Shown: positions 1 through 11,028 of the stretch, in pieces
How the letters are laid out: every line of letters starts with the position of its first letter
Numbering within the stretch: position 1 is the first letter of the stretch
Assembly: GCF_901000735.1 (NCBI RefSeq)
Contig: NC_081543.1
Coordinates: 26,183,515-26,247,514 of the forward strand
DNA: 64,000 nt
Reading direction: 5' to 3'
Origin: Corylus avellana
Taxonomy: Eukaryota > Streptophyta > Magnoliopsida > Fagales > Betulaceae
Notes under the pieces: generated by a model
Database searches by the model: none
Told to the model about the DNA's origin: nothing
What the model saw: the letters and a program-made list of their open reading frames with translations, nothing else
Program-made: the position numbers and the translations under genes

Positions 1-85
1 TAACAGTGGACGCTATTGGTAATGAATTTTATTTATTTTAATTCCTCTACACACTCTTTAGGGTCGACCCTAATACTTAAGCATT

Positions 86-185
86 NNNNNNNNNNNNNNN
101 NNNNNNNNNNNNNNNNNNNNNNNNNNNNNNNNNNNNNNNNNNNNNNNNNNNNNNNNNNNNNNNNNNNNNNNNNNNNNNNNNNNNN
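86..185. other. assembly gap (100 N)
   Basis: There are exactly 100 Ns inside the hAT transposase relic. A fixed 100-N run normally denotes a gap of unknown length. Confidence 0.97.
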
Positions 186-1114
186 TGCATTGATTTATGT
201 GAACTTGAGGCAAGAAGTGGGCGAACATGGGTATAAGAAATTAATGGCAAATCAAATGCTCGCCAAATTTGAGAAATATTGGTCAGAATTTAATATAGCA
301 TTAGCCATTGCAGTTGTCTTGGATCGTCGTTACAAGCTTCGCCTTGTAAAGTACTACTATACGAAGATTTATGGAGCTGATTCTGAAGAGTATAATAATG
401 TTTTTAACAAGTTAATCAAACTTTTTATGGAGTATAGTACTCCTACAACTTCAAGCTCCACAGTCGTTCGGCCACAAGAAGACCTAGATTGGGAAAAGGT
501 GAATAATATCATAAGTTTCTTAGCTCGTTAGTAACTTACTTAGTATATTATATATATACTCATAACCATTTACTAATTTTATGTTTATATTCTCTCTGTT
601 CATGTAGGAATTTCTAGCATTTGATGGAGTCGATTCTGATGCAAACAAGACTCAATTAGAACTTTAATTGGATGAACCCAAGTATGTGGAAAAGAATGCG
701 ACATTTGATATCCTTTCATTTTGGAAAGGAAATGAATTTCGTTATCCTGAAGTAGCTGCCATGGCTCGTGATATTTTGAGTATTCCTATTTCGACTGTTG
801 CTTCAGAATCCACTTTTAGTGTTGGTGGACGTGTGATTGATCAGTATAGGAGTTCACTTAAACCTGATATTGTTGAGGCATTAATTTGTACTAGAGATTG
901 GTTATATGGAGAACAAGGTAATATTAGTTATTTGCATATTTAATTTTTTTCATTTACTTATAATTTTTTTATCTTACTTTAATGACATTAATTTCTCCTC
1001 TTATTTTTTGATATAGAACAAGCTTTAATGACGGTGGATAACGAAGAAGAGGATGTTCTGACATTGGATAGTATCAGTTCCTGTGAGATTCCAAGTTCAT
1101 CTGGAGCGTGTTAA
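186..1114 (+). pseudogene. hAT-family transposase, C-terminal part, broken
   Basis: The part right of the first gap encodes the RNase-H-like region of a plant hAT transposase (RICESLEEPER/BED type; DUF4413-like stretch with ALAIAVVLDRRYKL). From 668 it encodes the C-terminal dimerisation region (ARDILSIPISTVASESTFS and RSSLKPDIVEALICTRDWL). A third short exon at 1017-1114 joins from a donor after 917 and restores frame to a TAA stop. It is broken: a TAG ends the first stretch at 529-531, and a TAA at 665-667 sits in frame just before the dimerisation region. The N-terminal zinc finger would lie in the gap or left of the window. The family is clear from the dimerisation motif; activity is excluded by the stops unless unusual splicing removes them. 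Confidence 0.8.
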
Positions 1115-1375
1115 AATGAGCATATTTGTTGATCATTCAACTATTCAAGAGTGGACAAGAAGTGGCAAAAATGAGAACTCATTTTGTATTTGTAAATTTG
1201 TAATGATGTATTTTTTTTTTTTTTTTTGGGTTATTTGATTGGACAATTAACCATATTAACTTATAACTATTAAGTGATTTGGTGTGGCTAGTCTGCTAGG
1301 AGTTTAATTTTAAGAGATAATTGCTAAAAATATTATTATTTTATTTAAAAACAAAAAAAAAAATCATTTTTTAAG

Positions 1376-1560
1376 TTAAACGGGTAAACGGGTCGTGTCG
1401 ACCCAGCACGACCCATTAGTTTAAACGGGTCTCACGGGTCGTGTCGTGCGACCCGTGTGAAACCCGGGTTCGAGTCGTGTCGGGGGGTCCGACCCGTTTA
1501 ATAAACGGTCGGTTTGTCTTTGTTAAACGCATAAGCGGATCGGGGAACGGGTTTAATTCA
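1376..1560. repeat. GC-rich subterminal repeats of a hAT element
   Basis: A dense cluster of direct and inverted copies of a CGGGTCGTGTCG / CGACCCG motif follows the hAT transposase relic. Such clusters are typical of the subterminal regions of plant hAT (Ac-like) elements, where the transposase binds. The terminal inverted repeat itself and an 8-bp target duplication could not be located. Between 1115 and 1375 only AT-rich DNA with poly(T) and poly(A) runs is seen. Confidence 0.6.
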
Positions 1561-2120
1561 CACTGTGCTTTTGACGTACTCTACACAGACCCTTGGGGTT
1601 TTGAGCAACACCAATTTAGTTCCGTATCCATTGGATCAGTATGACTCCACATCACGTGACATATTTAATTTTTTTTATTTTTAAAAATTAAATAAAATGT
1701 ATTTTTTTTTTTAAAAAAGGAAAAAAAGGAAAATCGCGGCCTGAAATGCACCTCCTTGGCCATTTGGGTCGGCCGACTCGCCAGACGGGTGGCCAAAGCA
1801 ATTTCATATTGGTGGCTGTGTCACCCTGATAGAGCCAAAGGGGTGTCAATCTCTGGGTCACACAAGTGGGGCTGCCTCGGCTACCCCCAAGTTTCCTTTT
1901 TTTTGTTAATTTAAAAAAAAAAAAAAAAAAAAATTAAATATGTGTCATGTGTCAACATCTGATTGGTCCACGTGTCAGTCTTAACGGTCAACTAATGGAT
2001 GAACTAAATTGGTCCTTATCAAAACCCCAGAGGGGTCCTGTGATAAAAGTGAAACCACATGGGGGAAAAAATAAAGTTGTTAAACCCTAGGGGGGTTTGA
2101 GGTATTTAACCCTAATAACT
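1560..2120. mobile_element. MITE with long terminal inverted repeats (probably Mutator-like)
   Basis: The left edge near 1590 (CTTGGGGTTTTGAG, then ACCAATTTAGTTCC) reappears inverted near 1990-2040 (GGACCAATTTAGTTCATCC on the minus strand). The core at 1740-1900 is GC-rich, flanked by poly(A)/poly(T). The right end reads inward as TTAGGGTTAAATACCTC on the minus strand. The left end is shorter than the right and abuts the hAT subterminal repeats, so it is probably truncated. No coding capacity is seen. Confidence 0.55.
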
Positions 2121-2440
2121 ATTACTAGAATGGGGACGAAAAAAGCGGGAATAGAAATAGCGGTCATATTCTTTAGTTTGGCAACAACATATACATTTTA
2201 ATTGGGAGTTGAACTAAAATTAGCAAAAACCCCACCATTTCTTTCTTTTTTTTTTTTTTTTTTTTAATGTTGAAAACCTAGAATTGCAGGGGTGGTCGGC
2301 CACCTCTTGACGGGACTTGGGGATGGTTGCACCACCTCAGAGCACCTTGGGGTGGACCCCCCGATGTTTCCTGGGTGTCCTTTTATTTTCAGTGTAATTA
2401 TAATGATCATATGCATTCAACTGCTGCTCACATTTTAACT
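2121..2440. other. non-coding stretch left of a CACTA element
   Basis: AT-rich sequence with a poly(T) run at about 2245-2265 and a short GC-rich piece (2285-2375) resembling the cores of the MITEs at 1740 and 51000. No credible gene is seen. Confidence 0.5.
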
Positions 2441-3178
2441 CACTACAAAAAAATAACATTTTCTGACGTGGCTACAGTACATGTTTTGTTGCCACGTCAG
2501 AAATTTTCTGACGTTTGAATTTTAAAACGTCAGAAAATAATTTTCTGACGTGTGAATAGTGACACATCAGAATTTTCTGACGTGTTACAACAGACACGTC
2601 AGAAAATTCTGATGTATTAAATATTGCAACGTCAGAAAAATATTACAAATTTTAAGAATTTGAAAATTATATAATTTCTAACGTGGCGACATTTACCACN
2701 NNNNNNNNNNNNNNNNNNNNNNNNNNNNNNNNNNNNNNNNNNNNNNNNNNNNNNNNNNNNNNNNNNNNNNNNNNNNNNNNNNNNNNNNNNNNNNNNNNNA
2801 AAATAAAAAATAAAAAAAAATAAAAAAATAAATTAAATTAATAAAATTTTCAATTGAAAAAAAAAATTCCAGAAAAAATTAAAAAAAAATTATTATTTTT
2901 AATTAATTTTTTAATTTTCTTGACGTGTCAATTTTTACACGTCAGGAAATTTTTGACGTGTTATATTTTAACACGTCAGAAAATTTTTTGACAAGCCAAA
3001 ATTGGCACGTCAGAAAATCCTGACGTGCTAAACAGTAACACGTCAGGAAAAAAAATTTCTTGATACCTATGCTTCTGACATTCAACACATGGCAAAAAAA
3101 TTTTCTGATGTGCCAAACACCCTGACACGTCGGCTCGTCAAAAAAGTCCAATAAGAAAAAAATTGTTTTTTTGTAATG
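2441..3178. mobile_element. non-autonomous CACTA element, copy 1
   Basis: It begins CACTACAAAAAAATAAC and ends in the inverse (TTTTTTTGTAATG, one change from TAGTG). Both ends carry many direct and inverted copies of a TTTCTGACGTG-like motif, the arrangement expected of CACTA (En/Spm) subterminal repeats. The flanking 3-bp sites are ACT (2438-2440) and ACG (3179-3181), an imperfect match to a 3-bp target duplication. The centre contains a 100-N gap and AT-rich filler, with no transposase reading frame. It sits at the edge of sequence homologous to the flank just beyond the intact kinesin gene's 3' end. Confidence 0.8.
2700..2799. other. assembly gap (100 N)
   Basis: A 100-N run inside CACTA copy 1. 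Confidence 0.97.
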
Positions 3179-3973
3179 ACGTCACTGTGCCCCTCACATT
3201 TTAGATTATGGCTTGCTTCCATTTATAGTGTGCTGGAAGAGGCAATTGGAATCTTCACTCAGTAAAATGTGTAGTTTAGGATCACATGATTATCCATCCA
3301 TGCCCTTCTATCATATTTCCTTTTTTCTGCTGTTCTCATTGCTCTTAATGATTATCCATGTCCAGATGACATATGATATAACAACTTGGAATCTAGTGAC
3401 TGGTTAATTTGGTGGAGTCGTGCCCTTTGCTGGATTTCAATTCTCTCATGGCTTCTTTGGAGAAGAAGGAACTGTTAAGGAAGTAAAAGTCTAAACCTAC
3501 TTTTTATTAGTGGCCTTAATTGCCAAATAAGATCTTCAAAATCAGGAGCGACATTGCGATTAAAACAAACGGTTAACTTGAACTATACTCCTATTTTAAG
3601 GGGAGAATGACAATTGCAAGCATGGGAGGAAAGAGTAATTCTACACGCATTTTAACTCATTTTTAATAATACATTTCTTGACATGGTTAAAATCATTGGA
3701 TAGATCACCATTATGTGTAGCATTTATCATGTTATATACCATTTTATAATGATAATGCGATAGTTTCAATCAATTTTTGTATATCTTTTTTTATTATTAT
3801 TATTTTTTTTTATTTTAAGTAATGCTTCACACTCTCACTCTTACACTTCTACTATCATACTCTTTGACCTGACTTTTAAAATTACTATTAGATTTATGAT
3901 GGATTATTATTGAATTTTAATCTAATGATAATTTTAAAAATCATCCTAGGGAGTGTAGGAGTGTAGGAGTTTG

Positions 3974-4144
3974 GAGGAATGTTAGGCTTACAAACAAATT
4001 TTACATAAAAACTTTTATAAACTGATATGGCACAACATGATTGGATATAAGAAAAGTTCAAATTTTGAAAAACCTAATCATGTTGTGCAACATCAGTTTG
4101 TAAAAGTTTTTCTATAAAATTTGTTTGTAAGCCTAGCACTCCTT
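3974..4144. mobile_element. 171-bp hairpin MITE (GAGGAATGCTA family), copy 1
   Basis: Nearly the whole element is an inverted repeat. The left end is GAGGAATGTTAGGCTTAC and the right end reads inward as AAGGAGTGCTAGGCTTAC. It is flanked by a perfect 9-bp target duplication AGGAGTTTG (3965-3973 and 4145-4153). The orthologous places in the other lineage (20724-20732 and 32272-32280) carry a single copy, i.e. empty sites. The 9-bp duplication suggests Mutator-type mobilisation. Confidence 0.85.
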
Positions 4145-4225
4145 AGGAGTTTGTATAGCTTTTTTTAATTTTTCTAACAAGGACCAATGTCGTTAGAGTT
4201 CGTTGGAACTGTGACATTAGTATTG

Positions 4226-4462
4226 GGACAAAAATTTCTTCCAAACCAGTCTGAAGGAAATATCGTCAAACCCATTTAAAATAGTGTCAAGTGTCTATAT
4301 ATAAACATTTAAAAGACATATTAAATTTAGTCTCAGTTAGTAAACTACTATTAATGACGTTAAGAATTTAATGTGTCTTGTAAATGTTTATAGACACTTA
4401 GCACTATTTTAAATGGGTTGGAAGATATTTCTTTCAAACTGATTTGGAGTAAATTTTTGTTC
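4226..4462. mobile_element. 237-bp hairpin MITE (GGACAAAAATTTC family), copy 1
   Basis: The left terminus GGACAAAAATTTCTTCCAAA recurs inverted at the right end, and the interior continues as a near palindrome. A perfect 9-bp target duplication TTAGTATTG flanks it (4217-4225 and 4463-4471). The empty site is present at 20641-20649 and 32189-32197 on the opposite strand. Confidence 0.85.
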
Positions 4463-4659
4463 TTAGTATTGTGAGATAATTCTGAAATAAAAATATAGTT
4501 TTTAGGACTATTCTTTGCATTAAGGACTTTAGTAGAGTGACAATTAATCGCTCAAATATATATGGATATCAATGAAATTTCTACTATCATTTATAAGCTA
4601 GTTGATTGGATGATTTTAACACAATGTCTTTTTCCTTTTTCCTCCCATGCTTGCAAATA

Positions 4660-4719
4660 GAGTTGATTGGTGGCAAATAGAGTTGCCATTAATGGAGGGA
4701 GGAGAGCATGGGAAGCCAT
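4660..4719 (-). pseudogene. remnant of LysM gene start, copy 1
   Basis: Read on the minus strand from 4719, about 20 codons match the start of the LysM gene copies at 18263 and 29765 (MASHALLPPLMATLFAT). The upstream ATG of those copies is changed to ATT here. After the signal-peptide-like stretch the sequence jumps to unrelated DNA, so the LysM modules are deleted. Confidence 0.7.
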
Positions 4720-5591
4720 TGTTGTGGTAATGGGAATGAAGGAGAAGTTAAATAAGAGTTGCCACCATTGCTAGCTTCGTTCTCTTTGTCCTTGTTTACT
4801 CCTCTAGATTGATTGATTTCGTTTGAAAACTGCCAATCTTCTTATTGGTTTTAACGAAGGCACTTGATCTTTTTAATGCGTTCATAGAAGTGACAATGGC
4901 AAAATTATCACTTTACTTCTTCTTCTTCTTCTTTTTTTTTTTCTTTTTTTTTTTTTTTTTAACAAATTTGTCCTTGTATTTTAAAGGACCCCAAATTCAC
5001 TAACAAGAGCTTTGCCAAAGGCTAAATATCACTTCCCTCAATCCTCTTCTTGATAGCCCAAGGGTAAAGGTCGAGCTTTGATTGGTAGTATGTAGGATAA
5101 GTCAATTTGGCTGGACAAGGATTCACAACAATTATTTATTTGAATTACTAATAAATTTTAGACTATATAATAATATATTTGAGCAAGTGGATTCCATATA
5201 GGGTCCTTCATTTATTTATTTTTATTTTTACCTTTGGGTTTCAATGGGGCTTCCGGGTGAAGTTTTGCACCCTTCGAAACCTAGCTTTGTGGATCTTTGA
5301 GTATGTGTAGGTTCCCACCACGTTCTCAAAACCTCCGTGCTCACTACCTCGCCAGCTTCAATTATCTAAGCAAATTTTGATCTTGCTAGAATAGTTTCCT
5401 AGTATCCAATACTAAGCAAGAGAGCCTGTCGATGGGTGCTGGTGAGAGATAACTCCAATGCTTAAGTCAATGTATAACTTTTAGGAGAATTGAAAGTAAT
5501 AATAACCTTAGGATCCCATCCATTTGGACTCTGAATTAGGAGTGTTGATGATATTGCCGGATTGGATAAGTTGTTGGAGCAAATCTTTTCG

Positions 5592-5691
5592 NNNNNNNNN
5601 NNNNNNNNNNNNNNNNNNNNNNNNNNNNNNNNNNNNNNNNNNNNNNNNNNNNNNNNNNNNNNNNNNNNNNNNNNNNNNNNNNNNNNNNNNN
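5592..5691. other. assembly gap (100 N) at a duplication seam
   Basis: A 100-N run lying exactly between the end of duplicated block copy 1 and CACTA copy 2. Confidence 0.97.
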
Positions 5692-6225
5692 TTTTGTAAA
5701 TGGAGAAAAGAAGTGAGAGATAGTGAGAAAATGGAGAAAATGGAGAGCATGGAGAAAAGAAGCAGATCAAAAACGAATTGAAGAGAAAAAAAGAGGAGAA
5801 AAGAAGCAGTTGCTGCTTCTTGTGAGGGAGCTGCCGTGCAGAGAGATTACATTAAAAAAAATAATAATAAATTAAATTAATAAAATTTTTAATTGAAAAA
5901 AAAATTCCAGAAATTTTTTTTAAAAAAATTATTATTTTTAATTAATTTTTTAAATTTCCTGACTTGTTATATTTTAACACGTCAGGAAATTTTATGACGA
6001 ACCAAAATTGGCATGTCAGAAAATTCTGACGTACCATATTTTAACACGTCAGAAAATCCTGACATGCTAAACAGTAACACGTCAGGAAAAAAATTTTCTT
6101 GACACCTGTACTTCTGACATTCAACACATGTCAGAAAAATTTTCTAACGTGCCAGACACCCTGACACGTCGGCACGTCGGCACATCAGAAAAGTCCAGTA
6201 AGAAAAAAATTGTTTTTTTGTAGTG
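5692..6225. mobile_element. CACTA element right part, copy 2
   Basis: The right half of a CACTA element homologous to 2800-3178. It ends TTTTTTTGTAGTG at 6225, an intact terminal pentamer, and carries the same TTTCTGACGTG-like subterminal repeats. A purine-rich stretch (5692-5835) precedes it; the left terminus is missing in the gap. It is followed by ACGTCACTGTGCCCC exactly as in copy 1, so it was duplicated with its flank rather than inserted anew. Confidence 0.75.
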
Positions 6226-7049
6226 ACGTCACTGTGCCCCTCACATTTTAGATTATGGCTTGCTTCCATTTATAGTGTGCTGGAAGAGGCAATTGGAATC
6301 TTCACTCAGTAAAATGTGTAGTTTAGGATCACATGATTATCCATCCATGTCCTTCTGTCATATTTCCTTTTTCTGCTGTTCTCATTGCTCTTAATGATTA
6401 TCCATGTCCAGATGACATATGATATAACAACTTGGAATCTAGTGACTGGTTTGGTGGAGTCGTGCCCTTTGCTGGATTTCAATTCTCTCATGGCTTCTTT
6501 GGAGAAGAAGGAACTGTTAAGGAAGTAAAAGTCTAAACCTACTTTTTATTAGTGGCCTTAATTGCCAAATAAGATCTTCAAAATCAGGAGCGACATTGCG
6601 ATTAAAACAAACGGTTAACTTGAACTATACTCCTATTTTAAGGGGAGAATAACAATTGCAAGCATGGAAGGAAAGAGTAATTCTACACACATTTTAACTC
6701 ATTTTTAATAATACATTTCTTGACATGGTTAAAATCATTGGATAGATCACCATTACGTGTAGATGTTATATATCACATTTTTATCTTACAACTATTTTAT
6801 AATAATAATGTGATAGTTTCAATCAATTTTTGTATATCTTTTTATTATTATTATTATTATTTTTTTTTATTTTTTTTTAAGTAATGCTTCACACTCCCAC
6901 TCTTACACTTCCACTATCATACTCTTTGACCTGACTTCTAAAATTACCATTAGATTTATGATAGATTACTATTGGAGGATTACTATTAAATTTTGATCTA
7001 ATGATAATTTTAAAAATCACCCTAGGGAGTGTAGGAGAGTAGGAGTTTG

Positions 7050-7220
7050 GAGGAATGCTAGGCTTACAAACAAATTTTACAGAAAAACTTTTACAAACTG
7101 ATATGGCACAACATAATTGGATATAAGAAAAATTCAAATTTTGAAAAACCTAATCATGTTGTGCCACATCAGTTTGTAAAAGTTTTTCTATAAAATTTGT
7201 TTGTAAGCGTAGCACTCCTT
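7050..7220. mobile_element. 171-bp hairpin MITE (GAGGAATGCTA family), copy 2
   Basis: The same insertion as at 3974-4144, at the same site with the same 9-bp duplication AGGAGTTTG (7041-7049 and 7221-7229). It was therefore copied with the block rather than inserted independently. Confidence 0.85.
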
Positions 7221-7300
7221 AGGAGTTTGTATAGCTTTTTTAATTTTTCTAACAAAGACCAATGTCGTGAGAGTTAGTTGGAACTGTGACATTAGTATTG

Positions 7301-7537
7301 GAACAAAAATTTTCTCCAAACCAGTCTGAAGGAAATATCGTCAAACCCATTTAAAATAGTGTCAAGTGTCTATATATAAACATTTAAAAAACATATTAAA
7401 TTTAGTCTCGGTTAGTAAACTACTATTAATGACGTTAAGAATTTAATGTGTCTTTTAAATGTTTATAGACACTTAACACTATTTTAAATGGGTTAGAAGA
7501 TATTTCTTTCGAACTGATTTGGAAGAAATTTTTGTCC
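7301..7537. mobile_element. 237-bp hairpin MITE (GGACAAAAATTTC family), copy 2
   Basis: The same insertion as at 4226-4462, flanked by TTAGTATTG at 7292-7300 and 7538-7546. Confidence 0.85.
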
Positions 7538-7741
7538 TTAGTATTGTGAGATAATTCTGAAATAAAAATATAATTTTTAGCACTATTCTTTGCATTAATG
7601 CAAAAGGACTTTAGTAGAGTGACAATTAATCGCTCAAATATATACGGATATCAATGAAATTTCTACTATCATTTATAAGCTAGTTGATTGGATGATTTCA
7701 ACACAATGTCTTTTTCCTTTTTCCTCCCATACTTGCAAATA

Positions 7742-7801
7742 GAGTTGATTGGTGGCAAATAGAGTTGCCATTAATGGAGGGAGGAGAGCATGGGAAGCCA
7801 T
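7742..7801 (-). pseudogene. remnant of LysM gene start, copy 2
   Basis: The minus strand from 7801 encodes the same truncated signal-peptide-like start as at 4719, then diverges. The deletion joint is shared with copy 1. Confidence 0.7.
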
Positions 7802-9029
7802 TGTTGTGGTAATGGGAATGAAGGAGAAGTTAAATAAGAGTTGCCACCATTGCTAGCTTCGTTCTCTTTGTCCTTGCTTACTCCTCTAGATTGATTGATT
7901 TCGTTTGGAAACTGCCAATCTTGTTATTGGTTTTAACGAAGGCACTTGATCTTTTCAATGCGTTCATAGAAGTGACAATGGCAAAATTATCATTTTACTT
8001 CTTTTTTTTTTTTAACAAATTTGTCCTTGTATTTTAAAGGACCCCAAATTCACTAACAAGAGCTTTGCCAAAGGCTAAATATCACTTCCCTCAATCCTCT
8101 TCTTGATAGCCCAAGGGTAAAGGTCGAGCTTTGATTGGTAGTATGTGGGATAAGTCAATTTGGCTGGACAAGGATTCCCAACAATTATTTATTTGAATTA
8201 CTAATAAATTTTAGACTATATAATAATATATTTGAGCAAGTGGATTCCATATAGAGTCCTTCATTTATTTATTTTTATTTTTACCTTTGGGTTTCAATGA
8301 GGCTTCCGGCCGGGTGAAGTTTTGCACCCTTCGAAACCTAGCTTTGTGGATCTTTGAGTATGTGTAGGTTGCCTCCACCTTCTCAAAACCTCCATGCTCA
8401 CTACCTCGCCAACTTCAATTATCCAAGCAAATTTTGATCTTGATAGAACAGTTTCCTAGTACTCAATACTAAGCAAGAGAGCCTGTCGACGGGTGCTAGT
8501 GAAAGATAACTCCAATGCTTAAGTCAATGTATAATTTTTATGAGAGTTAAAAGTAATAATAACCTCAGGATCCCATCCATTTTGACTCTAAATTAGGAGT
8601 GTTGATGATATTGCGGGATTGGATAAGTTGTTGGAACAAATCTTCTGTTTCGCACACACTCACAAGATCAGGTCTATCATAGTGGGCTTTGAGTTTGCAA
8701 GCCCATCTTATGGTTTTAGGTGTGCTACACTATCTTGTTGGCCCAATTCCCGACCGATCTAATATAATTACTAGTTAGATAGCAGTAAGCCGCGCTCAAA
8801 AGTTGTCATTGTGTTCTAAATTATGTTTGAAAAAAATCTAAATATTTTTTTTGCTAAAAATATTATTCAACCAAAAACATTTTACGTCGAAACAAACGAG
8901 TCCTAATAAAGAAGGATCAAGATCTCATACATTTGTAAAAAAATGCTACATATTAAAAAGTTGACATGTTATTGAAGCAATTAAAAAGAATTTTCCTTCC
9001 AAAATGGTTCCTCTCCACTTTTGTAGACA

Positions 9030-9060
<31 letters not shown>

Positions 9061-9207
9061 TCAAAAGACAATTTTTAACTCAAAGCTTTCTTACAACATA
9101 AAGTGTTGGAAGAGCAAGAACGTGATGAAAATATACTAAATTCTTAACTAACTAGAATATACCACATTTTAATAGATGGCATTTTTCAAGCATTTTGATG
9201 CCTAAAA

Positions 9208-9732
9208 ACTAGGGGTGCTCAAGTTGTTATAACCTACGGTTATTGGCTATAACCGCTAACCGCAACTGCCTTGAGCGGTTATCGATTTTTAATAACCGCA
9301 ACCGCCTAGGCGGTTAGCGGTTATTTTATAACTAGCAATTATTCAAACCAATAACTGACAGTTTTATAACTGTTTTTTTTTTTTATATGGGTTTTTTAAA
9401 TGTTTTGGGCCGTCAATAGGCCTATTTTTTGGGCTTAGTTGAATCATTTTGGGCCAAAATGTTCCCAAAAATATGGAACATTTTGGGAACATTTATTAAT
9501 ATAAAAAACATTTTGGGCTTTAAAATTTGAGGAATGCTACGCTTACAAACAAATTTTATTGAAAAATTTTTACAAATTGATGTGGTACAACATGATTAGA
9601 TATACAATAAGTTCAAATTTTGACAAAACTTAATCATGTTATGCCACATCAGTTTGTAAAAGTTTTTTTATAAAATTTGTTTGTAAGCCTAGCACTCCTC
9701 TTAAAATTTTGTTTCTCTCTCCAAAACGACGT

Positions 9733-9763
<31 letters not shown>

Positions 9764-9822
9764 AGCGGTTAGCAATTTTTAATAACCGATTACTAAAGCA
9801 GTTAACTAATATAAACCAAACC
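9208..9822. mobile_element. hAT-like non-autonomous element (GCGGTTA repeats)
   Basis: It begins near CTAGGGGTGCTCAAG and contains many direct and inverted copies of a GCGGTTA / TAACCGC motif at both sides (9240-9320 and 9763-9800). The homologous positions in the 16.9 and 28.4 kb copies lack it. Boundaries are approximate and no clean 8-bp duplication was found. Similar motifs recur at 18990-19130 and 30500-30640. Confidence 0.5.
9529..9700. mobile_element. 172-bp hairpin MITE (GAGGAATGCTA family), copy 3
   Basis: The termini are GAGGAATGCTA and its inverse TAGCACTCCTC, with a near-palindromic interior. It is flanked by a perfect 9-bp duplication TTAAAATTT (9520-9528 and 9701-9709), different from the other two copies, so this is an independent insertion. 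It lies inside the hAT-like element. Confidence 0.85.
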
Positions 9823-10047
9823 AAAATTATATAATTTAAAAATCTATTACATATTTAAAATTGTAAAGAATCTTAATCCAATAAAAAAAACATAATAAAG
9901 TAAGAATATAAAATATTACAACGCAGGCAATTTGCCTCTTTAGTTTTTTTTTTTTTTTTTTAATGATTTACTTCTCTAGTTGTTTTGCAATATATATACG
10001 TGACAGAAATTAAAAGAGACATGAATGGAGCTACGTGTTAATCCATG

Positions 10048-10620
10048 TTAGCTAGGCCCCCGCTTGAGAAGGCAAAAATTAAATCTTGAATTGCCGGGAT
10101 CCCAATAAAGTCCAATCTCATCACCCTTCTTCAGTTTCCTCCTCCCCACAAAGTCCCCTTTCCATCCTTCAATGAAGACGTGGCTCCCACTCGTCCATCG
10201 TTTGAAGAGCAATTGATGTTCAGACTTGGTGTCGCAGTCCCAGACGGAAACTCTCACCCCATTCTTTATGTTCTCAATGCGCTCTGCATCCCAGTGGGGT
10301 AAAATATGCCTCCTTACGCCGTCAGCTGCCAGCAGCAGCTTCGACAGATGCCCCAGATCGCTTGTCACAATCGTCTTCTTGATAGCCCAGGGATCATATT
10401 GGCCGAGCTTCAACTCCAATGAAACTCCGCTGCGCCTCTCTTCTTTTCTAAGTTCGCGGTAATCCGCGGGTTTCATTCTTTTGAATATTATTCCAGAAGC
10501 GCCGTTTTGATCAGTTGCTTTCCTCTTTTTGTTGACGCAACAAGAATCGCAACCGACCATCAACTCCAACGAGATCTCGGCGTCCATTAATTCACGTTGG
10601 CTCTCGGTGGTGATCATCAT
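10048..10620 (-). CDS. B3 DNA-binding domain protein (At2g33720-like type)
   Basis: An intact single-exon frame of 190 aa. A TGA lies upstream in frame and the first ATG after it is at 10620 (MMITTESQREL), so that start is preferred over the non-ATG codon at 10671. The N-terminal third is acidic then basic (KKRKAT, possible nuclear signal). The C-terminal half is a plant B3 fold: WAIKKTIVTSDLGHLSKLLL, VSVWDCDTKSEHQLLFKRW, and GDFVGRRKLKKGDEIGLYWD. Proteins of this group are presumed sequence-specific DNA-binding transcription regulators in the nucleus; the target is unknown. Two broken relatives lie at 16157 and 27655, and this is the only unbroken copy. It reads away from the kinesin pseudogene at 11029. 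Confidence 0.8.
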   Translation of the reverse strand: MMITTESQRELMDAEISLELMVGCDSCCVNKKRKATDQNGASGIIFKRMKPADYRELRKEERRSGVSLELKLGQYDPWAIKKTIVTSDLGHLSKLLLAADGVRRHILPHWDAERIENIKNGVRVSVWDCDTKSEHQLLFKRWTSGSHVFIEGWKGDFVGRRKLKKGDEIGLYWDPGNSRFNFCLLKRGPS

Positions 10621-11028
10621 AATAAGTCGGTTATTAGCTTGGCGATCGTTAGGAGTCAAAAAATCGAACAAGATGGGTTCAGAAAAGGAGGAACTAATCT
10701 CGTCTGTTTGTCATGTCGTTTGAAAAAAGCGATAGTTCCAGTGAAAGATAGCTGTTTTCGCCGTCGCCGATCGTCGGCTTCGGCTTCGTGGTTGCGGCAA
10801 AAAGCTCCATGCCCGACTAGGTTGGCGGGAAAGAAAGCGTTTGTGTTTGTGTGTTTTTCTCGGAGGTTGTTGGTGTGAAGAGAAAGGTATGAGGGGGAGT
10901 GGGGCTTATATACACGGGGAGAGAGGGAGAGAGCCATTAGCAAGAAATCCCAATCCGAGATGGAAAAGAATTTAGAACGCGCGTTGGAATCAGAAGAAAT
11001 TACGCATTTTTTTTTCATTCTTTTGTAG
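10621..11028. promoter_or_regulatory. upstream region of the B3 gene, fused to kinesin intron
   Basis: The presumed 5' leader and promoter of the B3 gene (minus strand). Around 11010 the sequence switches, within a run of Ts, to the end of kinesin intron 4 (matching 43673-43690 inverted). No TATA element could be assigned with confidence. Confidence 0.45.

Larger units (their letters stand above)
3179..5591. repeat. duplicated kinesin-flank block, copy 1
   Basis: About 2.4 kb closely matching 6226-8650, repeated about 3.05 kb further on. Its first part (3186-3770) is also the reverse complement of 35765-36440, the flank beyond the 3' end of the intact kinesin gene. From about 4190 to 5590 it is the reverse complement of DNA around the LysM and B3 copies (for example 17420-18300 and 20536-20900). 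It contains two hairpin MITEs and a remnant of the LysM gene start. Compared with 18.3-20.5 kb, most of the LysM gene and the retroposon are missing. The block runs into a gap at 5592. Confidence 0.85.
6226..8650. repeat. duplicated kinesin-flank block, copy 2
   Basis: Second copy of the 3179-5591 block, differing by scattered substitutions and small indels (for example shorter AT runs near 6840 and 8000). Unlike copy 1 it continues without a gap into sequence leading to the B3 gene (8650-10047), showing the original order kinesin flank, LysM, B3. No intact coding sequence is seen. Confidence 0.85.
8651..10047. other. non-coding downstream flank of the B3 gene, with nested insertions
   Basis: This is the reverse complement of the DNA that follows the B3 pseudogenes at 16729-17400 and 28233-28900, so it is the ancestral B3 3' flank. 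An extra segment of about 0.6 kb (roughly 9208-9822) absent from those copies carries repeated AACCGCTAACCGC-type motifs like a hAT subterminal region, and itself contains a hairpin MITE. No reading frame worth calling is present. Confidence 0.65.

Noticed and set aside
5462..5781. Frames spanning the N run at 5592-5691
   Set aside because: They exist only because Ns contain no stop codon.
6306..6491. Open frame (minus) resembling one at 36180-36416 (plus)
   Set aside because: Both lie in the multi-copy kinesin 3' flank. The third copy does not keep the frame, there is no recognisable domain, and similarity simply reflects duplicated DNA.
10671..10671. Non-ATG start for the B3 gene
   Set aside because: The codon is TTG. 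An ATG 17 codons downstream is in frame and conserved in the copies, and a TGA lies upstream.
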